Positions 1-5,450 of a DNA stretch of 5,450 nt are shown here, in pieces. This stretch comes from an uncultured Caryophanales bacterium (GTDB lineage: Bacteria > Bacillota_I > Bacilli_A > RFN20 > CAG-826), in contig CAMVBL010000075.1 in NCBI GenBank assembly GCA_947165725.1, positions 1 to 5,450 of the forward strand, in the 5' to 3' direction. A program made the translations under genes and the position numbers. Below the pieces are notes generated by a model. It was not told where the DNA came from. It did no database searches and saw nothing but the letters and a program-made list of their open reading frames with translations. How positions within the stretch are numbered: position 1 is the first letter of the stretch; each line of letters starts with the position of its first letter.

Positions 1-1
1 A

Positions 2-67
2 AAAGTAATTCCAACTTATTTTGTCGGTGAGTTGCAATTAATTATTCAATTAACGGTTATAAAATAA
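2..67 (+). CDS. 3' end of an unidentified upstream gene (partial)
   Basis: Frame 2 is open from the window edge for 21 codons and ends with TAA at 65-67. The visible C-terminus is hydrophobic (it contains VIPTYFVGELQLIIQLTVIK) and I do not recognise its family. The main reason to call it coding is that a strong intrinsic terminator begins at its stop codon, as expected for the last gene of an upstream transcription unit. An alternative is that the VIP segment is a remnant of the fourth membrane helix of the P-type ATPase relative that follows, put out of frame by a slip in the AAAA run at 61-64. Twenty-one codons cannot decide between these. Confidence 0.4.
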   Translation, partial: KVIPTYFVGELQLIIQLTVIK

Positions 68-94
68 ACTTGGAAATTAAGTCCAAGTTTTTTT
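66..94 (+). terminator. Rho-independent terminator
   Basis: A perfect 9-bp stem, AAACTTGGA (66-74) with TCCAAGTTT (82-90), encloses a 7-nt loop and runs into an uninterrupted T tract (88-94, seven Ts). It begins at the stop codon of the frame-2 reading frame and ends 17 nt before the ATG at 112. It most likely ends the upstream transcript and separates it from the five-gene operon. Because it sits so close to the next start codon, it could also act as an attenuator in the leader of that operon. Confidence 0.8.
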
Positions 95-111
95 ATGATG
101 TATGTAGGCGT

Positions 112-1566
112 ATGAGTAATAAAATAAATAATCCCTTTGCGTTTATAAAGCTTTCACAAGCCACGACAGTTTGCTTTGATAAAGAAAACGCTCTTTGTGA
201 TGGTGAATTAATTATCAAACAATTAGTGATCCTAGATGAAAAGAACAATGAATCAGAAATATCACAAATTATTTCTAATGTTTTAAACGCGGTTGATGAA
301 AGAAATCCTTTATGGAACGCTCTTAAGAAACAATATGATTTCGCCCAAAGTGCGGAAGTAAAGAAAGTCCATTCATTTGATTACGAAACCCGTTCAATGG
401 GGGTGACTTTTAAAAGTGGAAAGACTTATATTATTGGCTTAATCGATAACATCTCCATTAAAAACAAAGAATCCATTCTTAAAAGATGTGAAGAATATAT
501 TAAACAAGGACAAGATGTTTATGTTCTTGCTCAAAGCTTTGTTGAAAACTTAAATGATCTAGAAGCAGTAGCGTTAATTATCACTAAAGAACATGTTAGA
601 GAAACAATGAAATCAGCGATTGAATGGTTAAATGAACGTAAAGTTAATATTAAAGTTCTTTCTCGTGATAGTCTTCTTAAAGCCTCTAATATTGCTTATG
701 ACGCTGGGGTGAAAAATGTTAATAGACAAGTATCTTTTGAAAATGTAGTTATTGGAGAAGTTGAAGGAAACGTTGATAAATATGTTGTCTTCGCTGATGC
801 TTGTAGAGAAGAAAAAGATGCAATTATTGAAGCGTTAGAAAATAAAGGTGAAAAAGTTATTTATATTAATGAAGACTTTGATGATTTTTCAAAATCACTA
901 AAAGAAAGTAATAGAATAAACAACAACTTACATAGAGCCGCTTTATTCTTGATTACTAAAGCCATCTTAGCGGTATTCCTCACCATAATGTTATTAATTG
1001 GCTACAACACTAAAGCATTTGATAATCCTTTTGGCTTATATCGCTATTTTGTGATGGACGCTCTTATTGATGTAGTAGTGGTTATCTTACTAATGATTGA
1101 TAAAGGCCGTAATGAAGTTAAAGGTAAATTCTTATTTAATATCTTAAAGATATCCTTACCAGGAGCATTCATGATGTTTATTGCCGCATTAACAATGTTC
1201 ATCCTCTATACAATGCAACGTAATGATATCGTTAGTTTTGGTATCTATGATGTTAATACTGCGATCGCAATGAGTATGATTGCTTTTACTGCTTTAAGCA
1301 TTCCTATTTTATATAAGATTTGTCATCCACTTAATAGATATCGTAGAGTCATAGTCATCGTAGTAGCGTTTATCGCTATTATTTGCCTAGTGACTTCTGC
1401 TATTATTTCTTACACATCTCATAAAGCTGATCCTTTATTTGGTGTGCCATTTATGGAAATGAATGGACCAACATATTTAATAACCACAATTATTGTGATT
1501 GTGTTAATCGGTTTATATAGCGCTTTATATCAAATTTTTGGAAAGGGAGAACAATATGAAGATTAA
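112..1566 (+). CDS. Degenerate, N-terminally short P-type cation ATPase-like membrane protein (probable pseudoenzyme)
   Basis: The 484-residue protein aligns by eye with the C-terminal two thirds of CtpE/PacL-like cation ATPases. The actuator domain and helices M1-M4 are missing. Around D23 the phosphorylation motif DKTGTLT reads DKENALC. The nucleotide-binding segment is recognisable (TRSMGVTFKSGKTYIIGL, about 93-110) but lacks the usual GAPE. KVxSGD reads KVLSRD (181-186). REEK (about 232-235) corresponds to TPEQK. The stretch holding the TGDGVND hinge is deleted in frame: GEKVIYINEDFDDF (246-259) passes straight into the NNNLHR linker (270-275). Six membrane helices follow at about 275-297, 311-329, 344-366, 382-403, 411-433 and 453-475, matching M5-M10. 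ATP hydrolysis is therefore very unlikely. The start is uncertain: ATG 112 has only a weak AGG upstream, and an in-frame TTG at 70 lies inside the terminator stem. The long open frame in AT-rich DNA argues against a recent pseudogene. The real role is unknown; it is first in the operon and overlaps psuG by 11 nt. Confidence 0.75.
   Translation: MSNKINNPFAFIKLSQATTVCFDKENALCDGELIIKQLVILDEKNNESEISQIISNVLNAVDERNPLWNALKKQYDFAQSAEVKKVHSFDYETRSMGVTFKSGKTYIIGLIDNISIKNKESILKRCEEYIKQGQDVYVLAQSFVENLNDLEAVALIITKEHVRETMKSAIEWLNERKVNIKVLSRDSLLKASNIAYDAGVKNVNRQVSFENVVIGEVEGNVDKYVVFADACREEKDAIIEALENKGEKVIYINEDFDDFSKSLKESNRINNNLHRAALFLITKAILAVFLTIMLLIGYNTKAFDNPFGLYRYFVMDALIDVVVVILLMIDKGRNEVKGKFLFNILKISLPGAFMMFIAALTMFILYTMQRNDIVSFGIYDVNTAIAMSMIAFTALSIPILYKICHPLNRYRRVIVIVVAFIAIICLVTSAIISYTSHKADPLFGVPFMEMNGPTYLITTIIVIVLIGLYSALYQIFGKGEQYED
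1544..1549 (+). promoter_or_regulatory. Ribosome binding site deciding the psuG start
   Basis: AGGGAG ends 6 nt before ATG 1556. It supports this ATG over the in-frame TTG at 1538, which lies upstream of the site and has no such signal. The site lies inside the 3' end of the preceding gene. Confidence 0.8.
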
Positions 1567-2455
1567 TCCAGAAGTATTAGAAGCATTAAAAAATAATAAG
1601 CCAGTCGTGGCGTTAGAAAGCACAATTATTAGCCATGGTATGCCTTATCCTAAGAATGTTGAGACCGCTTTAAAGGTTGAAGAAGTCATTAGAGCACATG
1701 GTGTAGTACCTGCTACTATTGGCATTATTGATGGTGAACCTATCGTTGGTATGACACCTGAAGAAATTGAACAATTTGGTAAGAATAAGAATATTGGTAA
1801 AGCAAGTAGAAGAGACTTACCAGTGGTGTACGCTAAAAAGTTATGGGCGGCCACAACAGTATCTTCATCAATGATTCTTGCTAACCAAGCTGGTATTGAA
1901 GTATTCGTTACCGGTGGTATTGGTGGTGTTCATAGAGGGGCTGAAGATTCAATGGATATCTCCGCTGATTTACAAGAATTAGCTAAGACCAATGTCACTG
2001 TTGTTTGTGCGGGTGCTAAAGCAATCTTAGATTTACCACGCACTTTAGAATATTTAGAAACAATGGGTGTCCCAGTATTAGGCTATCAAACAAAAGAATT
2101 ACCAGCCTTCTATAGTAGACACTCTGGTTTAAACGTTGATTATGAAATAAAAGATCCTAAAGAAGCTGCCTCTATCATTTATGAAAAGAGGAAAAATAAT
2201 CTTCAAGGTGGTATATTAATCACAAATCCAATTCCTCAAGAATTCGCGATGGATGATAATATAATAAATAACGCTATTGAAAAAGCGTTAAAAATGGCTG
2301 ATGAACAAGGTGTCAAAGGCAAAGAAATTACACCATTCTTATTAAAAACAGTCGTGGAATTAACCGGTGGAGAATCATTAGAAAGCAATATCCACTTAAT
2401 CCTTAATAACGCCGCTGTTGGTGCAGAGATAGCTAAAGAGGTTTGTAAGAAGTAG
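1556..2455 (+). CDS. psuG: Pseudouridine-5'-phosphate glycosidase
   Basis: A cytoplasmic enzyme that reversibly cleaves the C-C glycosidic bond of pseudouridine 5'-phosphate to uracil and ribose 5-phosphate, in pseudouridine salvage from RNA breakdown. The 299-residue length is normal for PsuG/YeiN. Family signatures run throughout: ALESTIISHGMPYP (19-32) with catalytic E21; IGKASRRDLP with K82 for phosphate binding; FVTGGIGGVHRGA (117-129); SMDISADLQEL with metal ligand D138; CAGAKAILDLPRTLEYLET with the Schiff-base lysine K155; and ESLESNIHLILNNA with N278. These match E. coli YeiN E31, K93, D149, K166 and N289 at a constant offset of 10-11 residues, so the enzyme should be active. It overlaps the ATPase-like gene upstream by 11 nt and the regulator downstream by 1 nt. 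The usual partner, pseudouridine kinase PsuK, is absent here. Confidence 0.97.
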   Translation: MKINPEVLEALKNNKPVVALESTIISHGMPYPKNVETALKVEEVIRAHGVVPATIGIIDGEPIVGMTPEEIEQFGKNKNIGKASRRDLPVVYAKKLWAATTVSSSMILANQAGIEVFVTGGIGGVHRGAEDSMDISADLQELAKTNVTVVCAGAKAILDLPRTLEYLETMGVPVLGYQTKELPAFYSRHSGLNVDYEIKDPKEAASIIYEKRKNNLQGGILITNPIPQEFAMDDNIINNAIEKALKMADEQGVKGKEITPFLLKTVVELTGGESLESNIHLILNNAAVGAEIAKEVCKK

Positions 2456-3021
2456 TGAAAACCGAACATCGTTTTGCAGAAGCATTAAAAAACATGATGT
2501 CAGAAATGCCACTTGAAGAAATATCTGTGGCGGCTTTAACGCGCCGTTGCAGAGTCAATAGGCAGACTTTTTACTATCACTTCCATGATATTTATGACTT
2601 ACTCGCATTAGTGTTCCTTAATGAAACTATTCCAGGAATCGAGACTGTTAACCATTCTGAAGAAATGGCGATTGCGATATTTGATTATTATTTAAAGAAC
2701 GAAAGATTCATTGATGAAACACTTAACTCCGCAGGTAAAGATCTGTTTGTCGAATTTATTTATAATACCTGCTATAAATGCTTTACTAAGTTCATTAATA
2801 ATATCGCTGAAAGTAAAAGAATAAGTGCTAATGAAAAGAAGAACATTGTTCGCTTTAGAGCGTTTGCCTATTCGAACAGTATTGTTTATTACTTATCAAC
2901 ACATAAGAGTAAAACATTAAGTGGCTTACTAGCCTGTTTCTGTTTTGAAAACGATGAAAATATGAGAAAAGAAATATTAGATTTACTGGATTATAGATGG
3001 AGGACTAATAGACATGATTGA
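2455..3021 (+). CDS. TetR/AcrR-family (DhaS-like) transcriptional regulator
   Basis: A 188-residue DNA-binding regulator. The N-terminal helix-turn-helix covers about residues 5-48. TRRCRVNRQTFYYHFHDIYDL (29-49) is close to the consensus of the DhaS-like TetR subgroup, which usually reads C-x-V-N-R-x-T-F-Y-Y-H-F. The C-terminal half (about 60-188) is helical and divergent and should carry dimerisation and any ligand pocket; no ligand can be inferred. The start is GTG, fused to the psuG stop as TAGTG, and the frame must begin here to include the first helix of the DNA-binding domain. Only AAAGAGG, 13 nt upstream, is a candidate ribosome binding site, so expression probably depends on translational coupling. 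With no intergenic space on either side, its operator is likely at the operon promoter, outside or at the start of the window. The TGA stop overlaps the next gene by 8 nt. Target and effector are unknown. Confidence 0.9.
   Translation: MKTEHRFAEALKNMMSEMPLEEISVAALTRRCRVNRQTFYYHFHDIYDLLALVFLNETIPGIETVNHSEEMAIAIFDYYLKNERFIDETLNSAGKDLFVEFIYNTCYKCFTKFINNIAESKRISANEKKNIVRFRAFAYSNSIVYYLSTHKSKTLSGLLACFCFENDENMRKEILDLLDYRWRTNRHD
2999..3003 (+). promoter_or_regulatory. Ribosome binding site of the alcohol dehydrogenase gene
   Basis: GGAGG lies 10 nt before ATG 3014, inside the last codons of the regulator gene. It fixes the dehydrogenase start and the 8-nt overlap ATGATTGA. Confidence 0.8.
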
Positions 3022-4186
3022 TTTTGATTTTGTCAGTCCCACAAAGATTTACTTTGGTAACAACAAAGAAGAATTGATTGGGCAAATCTGCTCACAAGGT
3101 GGATATAAAAGAGTTTATATCGTTATTGGTCAAGGTTCTGTTAAAAGAAATGGTCTTTTAAGTAGAGTCACTGAATCACTTGATAAAGAAGGCATTAAAT
3201 ACCAAATATTAGAAGGTGTTAGACCTAATCCAACAATTGATTTGTGCCATAAGGGTATTGAAGAAGCCCGTATTTTTGCCCCTAACTTAATACTCGCTAT
3301 CGGTGGTGGATCAGTTATTGATACCGCGAAAAATATTGCGGTTGGTTATTTCTATTCTGGTAATTCTTTTGATTTCAATTTACATATCGCTAAACCAAAG
3401 AAAGCCTTACCAATTGGTGTGATTTTAACTATTGCTGCTTCTGGTAGTGAAACATCTAATTCTTGTGTTATTCAAGATGATGAAAAACAAATCAAGATGG
3501 GCTTTAATGATGATATTGTTAGACCAGTATTTGCGATTGAAAATCCAAAACTCACATATAGTGTTTCTAGAGTACAAACAGCGTATGGCATCGTTGATAT
3601 CATGATGCATACTTTAGAAAGATATTTCCATACATCCAGTGATAATGAACCAGCGGATGGATTTGCTGAAGCTTTATTAAGAAGTGTTATTAAAGCCGCG
3701 AAAGTAGTGGATAAAAACCCTACTGATTATGACGCAAGAGCGGTCTTAATGCTCATGTCATCTTTATCACACAATGGTTTAACCAGTATTGGTAAGAAGA
3801 TGTTACTATTTGTCCATCAAATAGAACACGCTGTGTCTGGTGTCTATCCAGAAGTTGCTCATGCTGCTGGTTTATCAGTCTTATTCCCAGCTTGGGCTAA
3901 ATACTATGTTAATTACGATGTTGATAAATTTAATAAACTAGCCACGAATGTCTTTGATTTACATAAAAAAGACAAAATGGAAAACGCTAAAGCAGGTATT
4001 AAAGAAATCGAAAAGCTATTCAAATCTTTAGATATGCCTTTAACATTTAAAGATTTAGGTATTAAAAATGTTGATATTAAGCGTATAGTTAACATTGTGA
4101 CGAATAATGGCACTAGAGTAATTGAACATCCTAAAAAGAATATGGATTCTGAAGTGGTGCAAACAATTATTGAAAGTTGCCTATAG
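3014..4186 (+). CDS. Iron-containing alcohol dehydrogenase, butanol dehydrogenase-like
   Basis: A 390-residue group III (iron-dependent) alcohol dehydrogenase, the usual full length. It should interconvert an aldehyde and an alcohol with NAD(P)H in the cytoplasm. The N-terminal Rossmann-like half has SPTKIYFG (8-15), GQGSVKRNGLL (39-49) and the dinucleotide-binding loop GGGSVIDTAK (97-106). The C-terminal helical half carries the metal site: D195 and H199 in GIVDIMMHTLERYF, H272 in HQIEHAVSGVY, and H283 in EVAHAAGL. All four ligands are present, so activity is expected. The overall pattern is that of the YqdH/BdhA butanol dehydrogenase group rather than glycerol dehydrogenase or lactaldehyde reductase, but substrate and cofactor preference cannot be read from sequence. 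It follows the TetR-type regulator with an 8-nt overlap, making it a likely member of that regulator's regulon. Its stop codon overlaps the ribosome binding site of the next gene. Confidence 0.95.
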   Translation: MIDFDFVSPTKIYFGNNKEELIGQICSQGGYKRVYIVIGQGSVKRNGLLSRVTESLDKEGIKYQILEGVRPNPTIDLCHKGIEEARIFAPNLILAIGGGSVIDTAKNIAVGYFYSGNSFDFNLHIAKPKKALPIGVILTIAASGSETSNSCVIQDDEKQIKMGFNDDIVRPVFAIENPKLTYSVSRVQTAYGIVDIMMHTLERYFHTSSDNEPADGFAEALLRSVIKAAKVVDKNPTDYDARAVLMLMSSLSHNGLTSIGKKMLLFVHQIEHAVSGVYPEVAHAAGLSVLFPAWAKYYVNYDVDKFNKLATNVFDLHKKDKMENAKAGIKEIEKLFKSLDMPLTFKDLGIKNVDIKRIVNIVTNNGTRVIEHPKKNMDSEVVQTIIESCL

Positions 4187-4190
4187 GAGG
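4185..4190 (+). promoter_or_regulatory. Ribosome binding site of the M50-like membrane protein gene
   Basis: A consensus AGGAGG lies 8 nt before ATG 4199 and shares bases with the TAG stop of the dehydrogenase. This is the strongest ribosome binding site in the window and clearly sets the start of the last gene. Confidence 0.85.
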
Positions 4191-4198
4191 AAATCTTC

Positions 4199-5362
4199 AT
4201 GAAAAAAGAAGATGTATTAGGACTAATTATTTATTTAGTAATCATTGCCTTAGCGATTGTCTTTGGTATTACTGTTTTACAAGCGCATAATGCTGAAAGC
4301 GCTCTTAATGGTGTTTGGAATGGCTTTGCCTATATTCTTTATGTCGCTGGAGCGGTTATCTTAGGTGCAGTATTTAATGCTTGCTTATATGAATTAGGAC
4401 ACGTATTAGGCGCTAAAGTTGGTAAATATGAAATCTTAAGTGTCACAATTCTTGGTTTATGCTTTTATAAAGAAGAAGGTACAAGAAAAGTCCGTTTTGC
4501 TTCCTTTGATGGTTTAACTGGTGAAACTAAAATTGTTCCAAAGAAAGGGATGGAAGATAAGGCAAACCCATACCCATATCTCTTATTTAGTTCTTTATTC
4601 TTCATCATTGAAGCAATTGCAGTCATGGTGGTTTTCACCTTATTTAAGGATTCTAGTAATAAGGCTTTAACAGATGTTGCTTACTTTGTTCTCACCGTTG
4701 GTGCGATTGGTTTAGTTATCTTAGTTTATAACATCTTACCTTTCCGTATTGATTCCATTACTGATGGCTATCGTTTAACAATGGTTTCTAATCCTAAAAA
4801 TAGAGCCGCTTTTAATGAACTCTTAAGAGTGGAATATGAAATCCAACAAGGTAATCATGATGTTGAAGTTAAAATCTTTGATGAAATCACTAACTTCACC
4901 GCTGATCTTAACTTAAACAAAGTTTATGCTTTATTAGATAAAAAAGAATATAGCGCTGCAGAAGAAATCTTAGATAAGATTATCGCCGCGAAAGATAGCG
5001 TTGACGGTAAAGTTTATATCCGCGCTAGAGCGCAAAAGATTTATATCAACTTAATTACTAGAAATTTAGAAGAAGCTAAGGCTTATTATGATAAAGAAGT
5101 GCCAGTTTCTGAAAGAAGAGAAATTTCTAACGATGTTTCTATGGCGTCTATTCGTGCTTACTTATTAATGTCTGGTTTATTAGATAAATCTAGGAGTGAA
5201 TGCATCATTGCGTTAAATAATGTCTATCGTGCATTCAAACACACTCCTAAAAATAGACAACAAACTGAAATCACATTATTTAACGAAGCATTAGATAGAG
5301 TTTGTGCCGCCCATCCAGATTGGGAATTAGATGGCTACAAGCTTCAAGTTGCTGAGAAATAA
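4199..5362 (+). CDS. M50/site-2-protease-like membrane protein with degenerate zinc motif and cytoplasmic helical C-terminus
   Basis: The 387-residue protein has about four membrane helices (roughly 7-27, 42-69, 125-148, 158-181) and a soluble, mostly helical C-terminal half (about 200-387). In the second helix LYELGHVLGAKVGKYEIL (63-80) matches the M50 pattern HELGHxxxAkxxG, but the first zinc-ligand histidine is tyrosine (Y64). The catalytic glutamate E65 and second histidine H68 remain. In the fourth helix NILPFRIDSITDGYRL (178-192) matches the second M50 motif, N-x-x-P followed by DG, with D189 as the third ligand. Site-2 proteases cut membrane-embedded substrates; without the first histidine, normal zinc binding and proteolysis are doubtful. 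The C-terminal half, with pairs such as KVYALLDKKEYSAAEEILDKI, resembles TPR-like helical repeats and may bind a partner. Role unknown. It is the last gene of the operon; the insertion sequence-like end begins about 35 nt after its stop. Confidence 0.75.
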   Translation: MKKEDVLGLIIYLVIIALAIVFGITVLQAHNAESALNGVWNGFAYILYVAGAVILGAVFNACLYELGHVLGAKVGKYEILSVTILGLCFYKEEGTRKVRFASFDGLTGETKIVPKKGMEDKANPYPYLLFSSLFFIIEAIAVMVVFTLFKDSSNKALTDVAYFVLTVGAIGLVILVYNILPFRIDSITDGYRLTMVSNPKNRAAFNELLRVEYEIQQGNHDVEVKIFDEITNFTADLNLNKVYALLDKKEYSAAEEILDKIIAAKDSVDGKVYIRARAQKIYINLITRNLEEAKAYYDKEVPVSERREISNDVSMASIRAYLLMSGLLDKSRSECIIALNNVYRAFKHTPKNRQQTEITLFNEALDRVCAAHPDWELDGYKLQVAEK

Positions 5363-5382
5363 GCAAATATATTAGATGAATG

Positions 5383-5394
5383 AAAAAGCGCCTT
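5383..5394 (+). other. Possible left arm of an interrupted operon terminator
   Basis: AAAAAGCGCCTT lies 20 nt after the last stop codon and looks like the 5' arm of a bidirectional intrinsic terminator, which would pair with AAGGCGCTTTTT. No matching right arm is present before the insertion sequence-like end begins. It may have been separated by the insertion and lie beyond the window. Confidence 0.3.
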
Positions 5395-5402
5395 CTGATA
5401 TG

Positions 5403-5439
5403 AACCCCAAAAGTTGGACAACCAACTGGAGGGGTTTTT
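5403..5439 (+). terminator. Two-part hairpin with T tract that also sequesters a ribosome binding site
   Basis: The inner stem AGTTGG (5412-5417) with CCAACT (5422-5427) closes an ACAA loop. After a 3x3 internal loop, the outer stem AACCCC (5403-5408) pairs with GGGGTT (5431-5436), and five Ts follow (5435-5439). It can end transcription arriving from the five-gene operon. The 3' arm contains GGAGGGG (5428-5434), the ribosome binding site for the ATG at 5443, so a read-through transcript would also be poorly translated. Confidence 0.7.
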
Positions 5440-5442
5440 ATC

Positions 5443-5450
5443 ATGAAATG
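5443..5450 (+). CDS. Start of a gene cut by the window edge, possibly transposase OrfA
   Basis: ATG AAA TG is preceded by GGAGG (5428-5432) at 10 nt spacing. Only two full codons are visible, so the product is inferred solely from the insertion sequence-like end just upstream. Confidence 0.35.

Larger units (their letters stand above)
5396..5450 (+). mobile_element. Left end of a probable IS3-family insertion sequence (truncated by window)
   Basis: From about TGATATGAACCCC (5396) or TGAACCCC (5401), the sequence continues CCCCAAAAGTTGGACA, which resembles terminal inverted repeats of IS3-family (IS150-like) elements of Bacillota, including the leading TG. It is followed, at the distance expected for such elements, by a ribosome binding site and an ATG (5443). 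The exact boundary, the other end and the target duplication are not visible. The assignment rests on recalled resemblance of the end sequence. An ordinary terminator plus the start of a new gene is the alternative. Confidence 0.5.

Noticed and set aside
70..111. Upstream TTG start (70) for the ATPase-like gene
   Set aside because: It has no ribosome binding site and lies in the 5' arm of a strong terminator hairpin. ATG 112 is preferred, although its own ribosome binding site is weak and the residues encoded just before it could be a remnant of helix M4.
2..111. Programmed -1 frameshift at AAAA (61-64) joining the frame-2 segment to the ATPase-like gene
   Set aside because: The VIP motif and the A-AAA-TAA context are suggestive. 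However, the terminator right after the stop, the roughly 12-residue excess over the normal distance from IP to the phosphorylated Asp, and only 21 visible codons make separate genes simpler. Upstream sequence would decide it.
1645..1854. Antisense reading frame within psuG (also 2236-2469 on the - strand)
   Set aside because: They lie opposite strongly conserved PsuG coding sequence, show no recognisable domain and have no convincing ribosome binding site. They are shadows of the real gene.
3014..3030. TGA read as tryptophan (Mycoplasma code)
   Set aside because: Reading through TGA 3019-3021 meets another TGA two codons later. The overlap arrangement makes sense only if TGA is a stop, and Trp is encoded by TGG throughout.
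3425..4200. Antisense reading frames within the dehydrogenase (3425-3610 and 3913-4200)
   Set aside because: The sense strand encodes a complete iron alcohol dehydrogenase with all metal ligands. The antisense products are low-complexity and unrecognisable.
1..5450. CRISPR array, tRNA or rRNA genes, riboswitch, tandem repeats
   Set aside because: None seen. The window is almost entirely coding, with no gene-free stretch above about 120 bases and no repeated units of note.

Overview
The window looks like a chromosomal piece of a low-GC Bacillota, probably a Bacilli or Mollicutes-related gut-type lineage. It is about one third G+C by eye, codons are strongly A/T-ending, all genes lie on the + strand, and Shine-Dalgarno sites are strong. 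TGA acts as a stop: reading through the TGA that ends the regulator gene (3019-3021) meets another TGA two codons later, so the Mycoplasma code (TGA = Trp) is not in use. The exact taxon cannot be fixed from the sequence.

Layout. Bases 1-94 hold what looks like the 3' end of an upstream gene (frame 2, stop at 65-67), followed at once by a textbook intrinsic terminator (66-94). Then come five tightly packed genes: (1) 112-1566, a degenerate, N-terminally short P-type cation ATPase relative; (2) 1556-2455, psuG, pseudouridine-5'-phosphate glycosidase; (3) 2455-3021, a TetR/AcrR-type regulator; (4) 3014-4186, an iron-containing (butanol-type) alcohol dehydrogenase; (5) 4199-5362, a membrane protein related to M50/site-2 proteases with a damaged zinc motif. 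The junctions are an 11-nt overlap, a 1-nt overlap, an 8-nt overlap and a 12-nt gap, so this is almost certainly one translationally coupled operon. From about 5396 to the end, the sequence looks like the left end of an IS3-family insertion sequence: a terminal repeat-like sequence, a hairpin hiding a ribosome binding site, and an ATG at 5443.

How the genes may work together. PsuG, the dehydrogenase and the regulator form a plausible soluble metabolic core: sugar-phosphate release from pseudouridine monophosphate, plus disposal of aldehyde or reducing equivalents under a local repressor. No sequence evidence ties these reactions into one pathway, and the usual PsuG partner kinase (PsuK) is not in the window. 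The most unusual feature is that the two membrane proteins flanking this core both belong to well-known catalytic families and both have lost key catalytic residues while keeping long intact reading frames. The ATPase relative has lost DKTGT, the SGD motif and the whole GDGxND hinge. The protease relative has YELGH in place of HExxH. They read as pseudoenzymes with retained membrane domains rather than as fresh pseudogenes. No fully new system can be demonstrated from this window alone.
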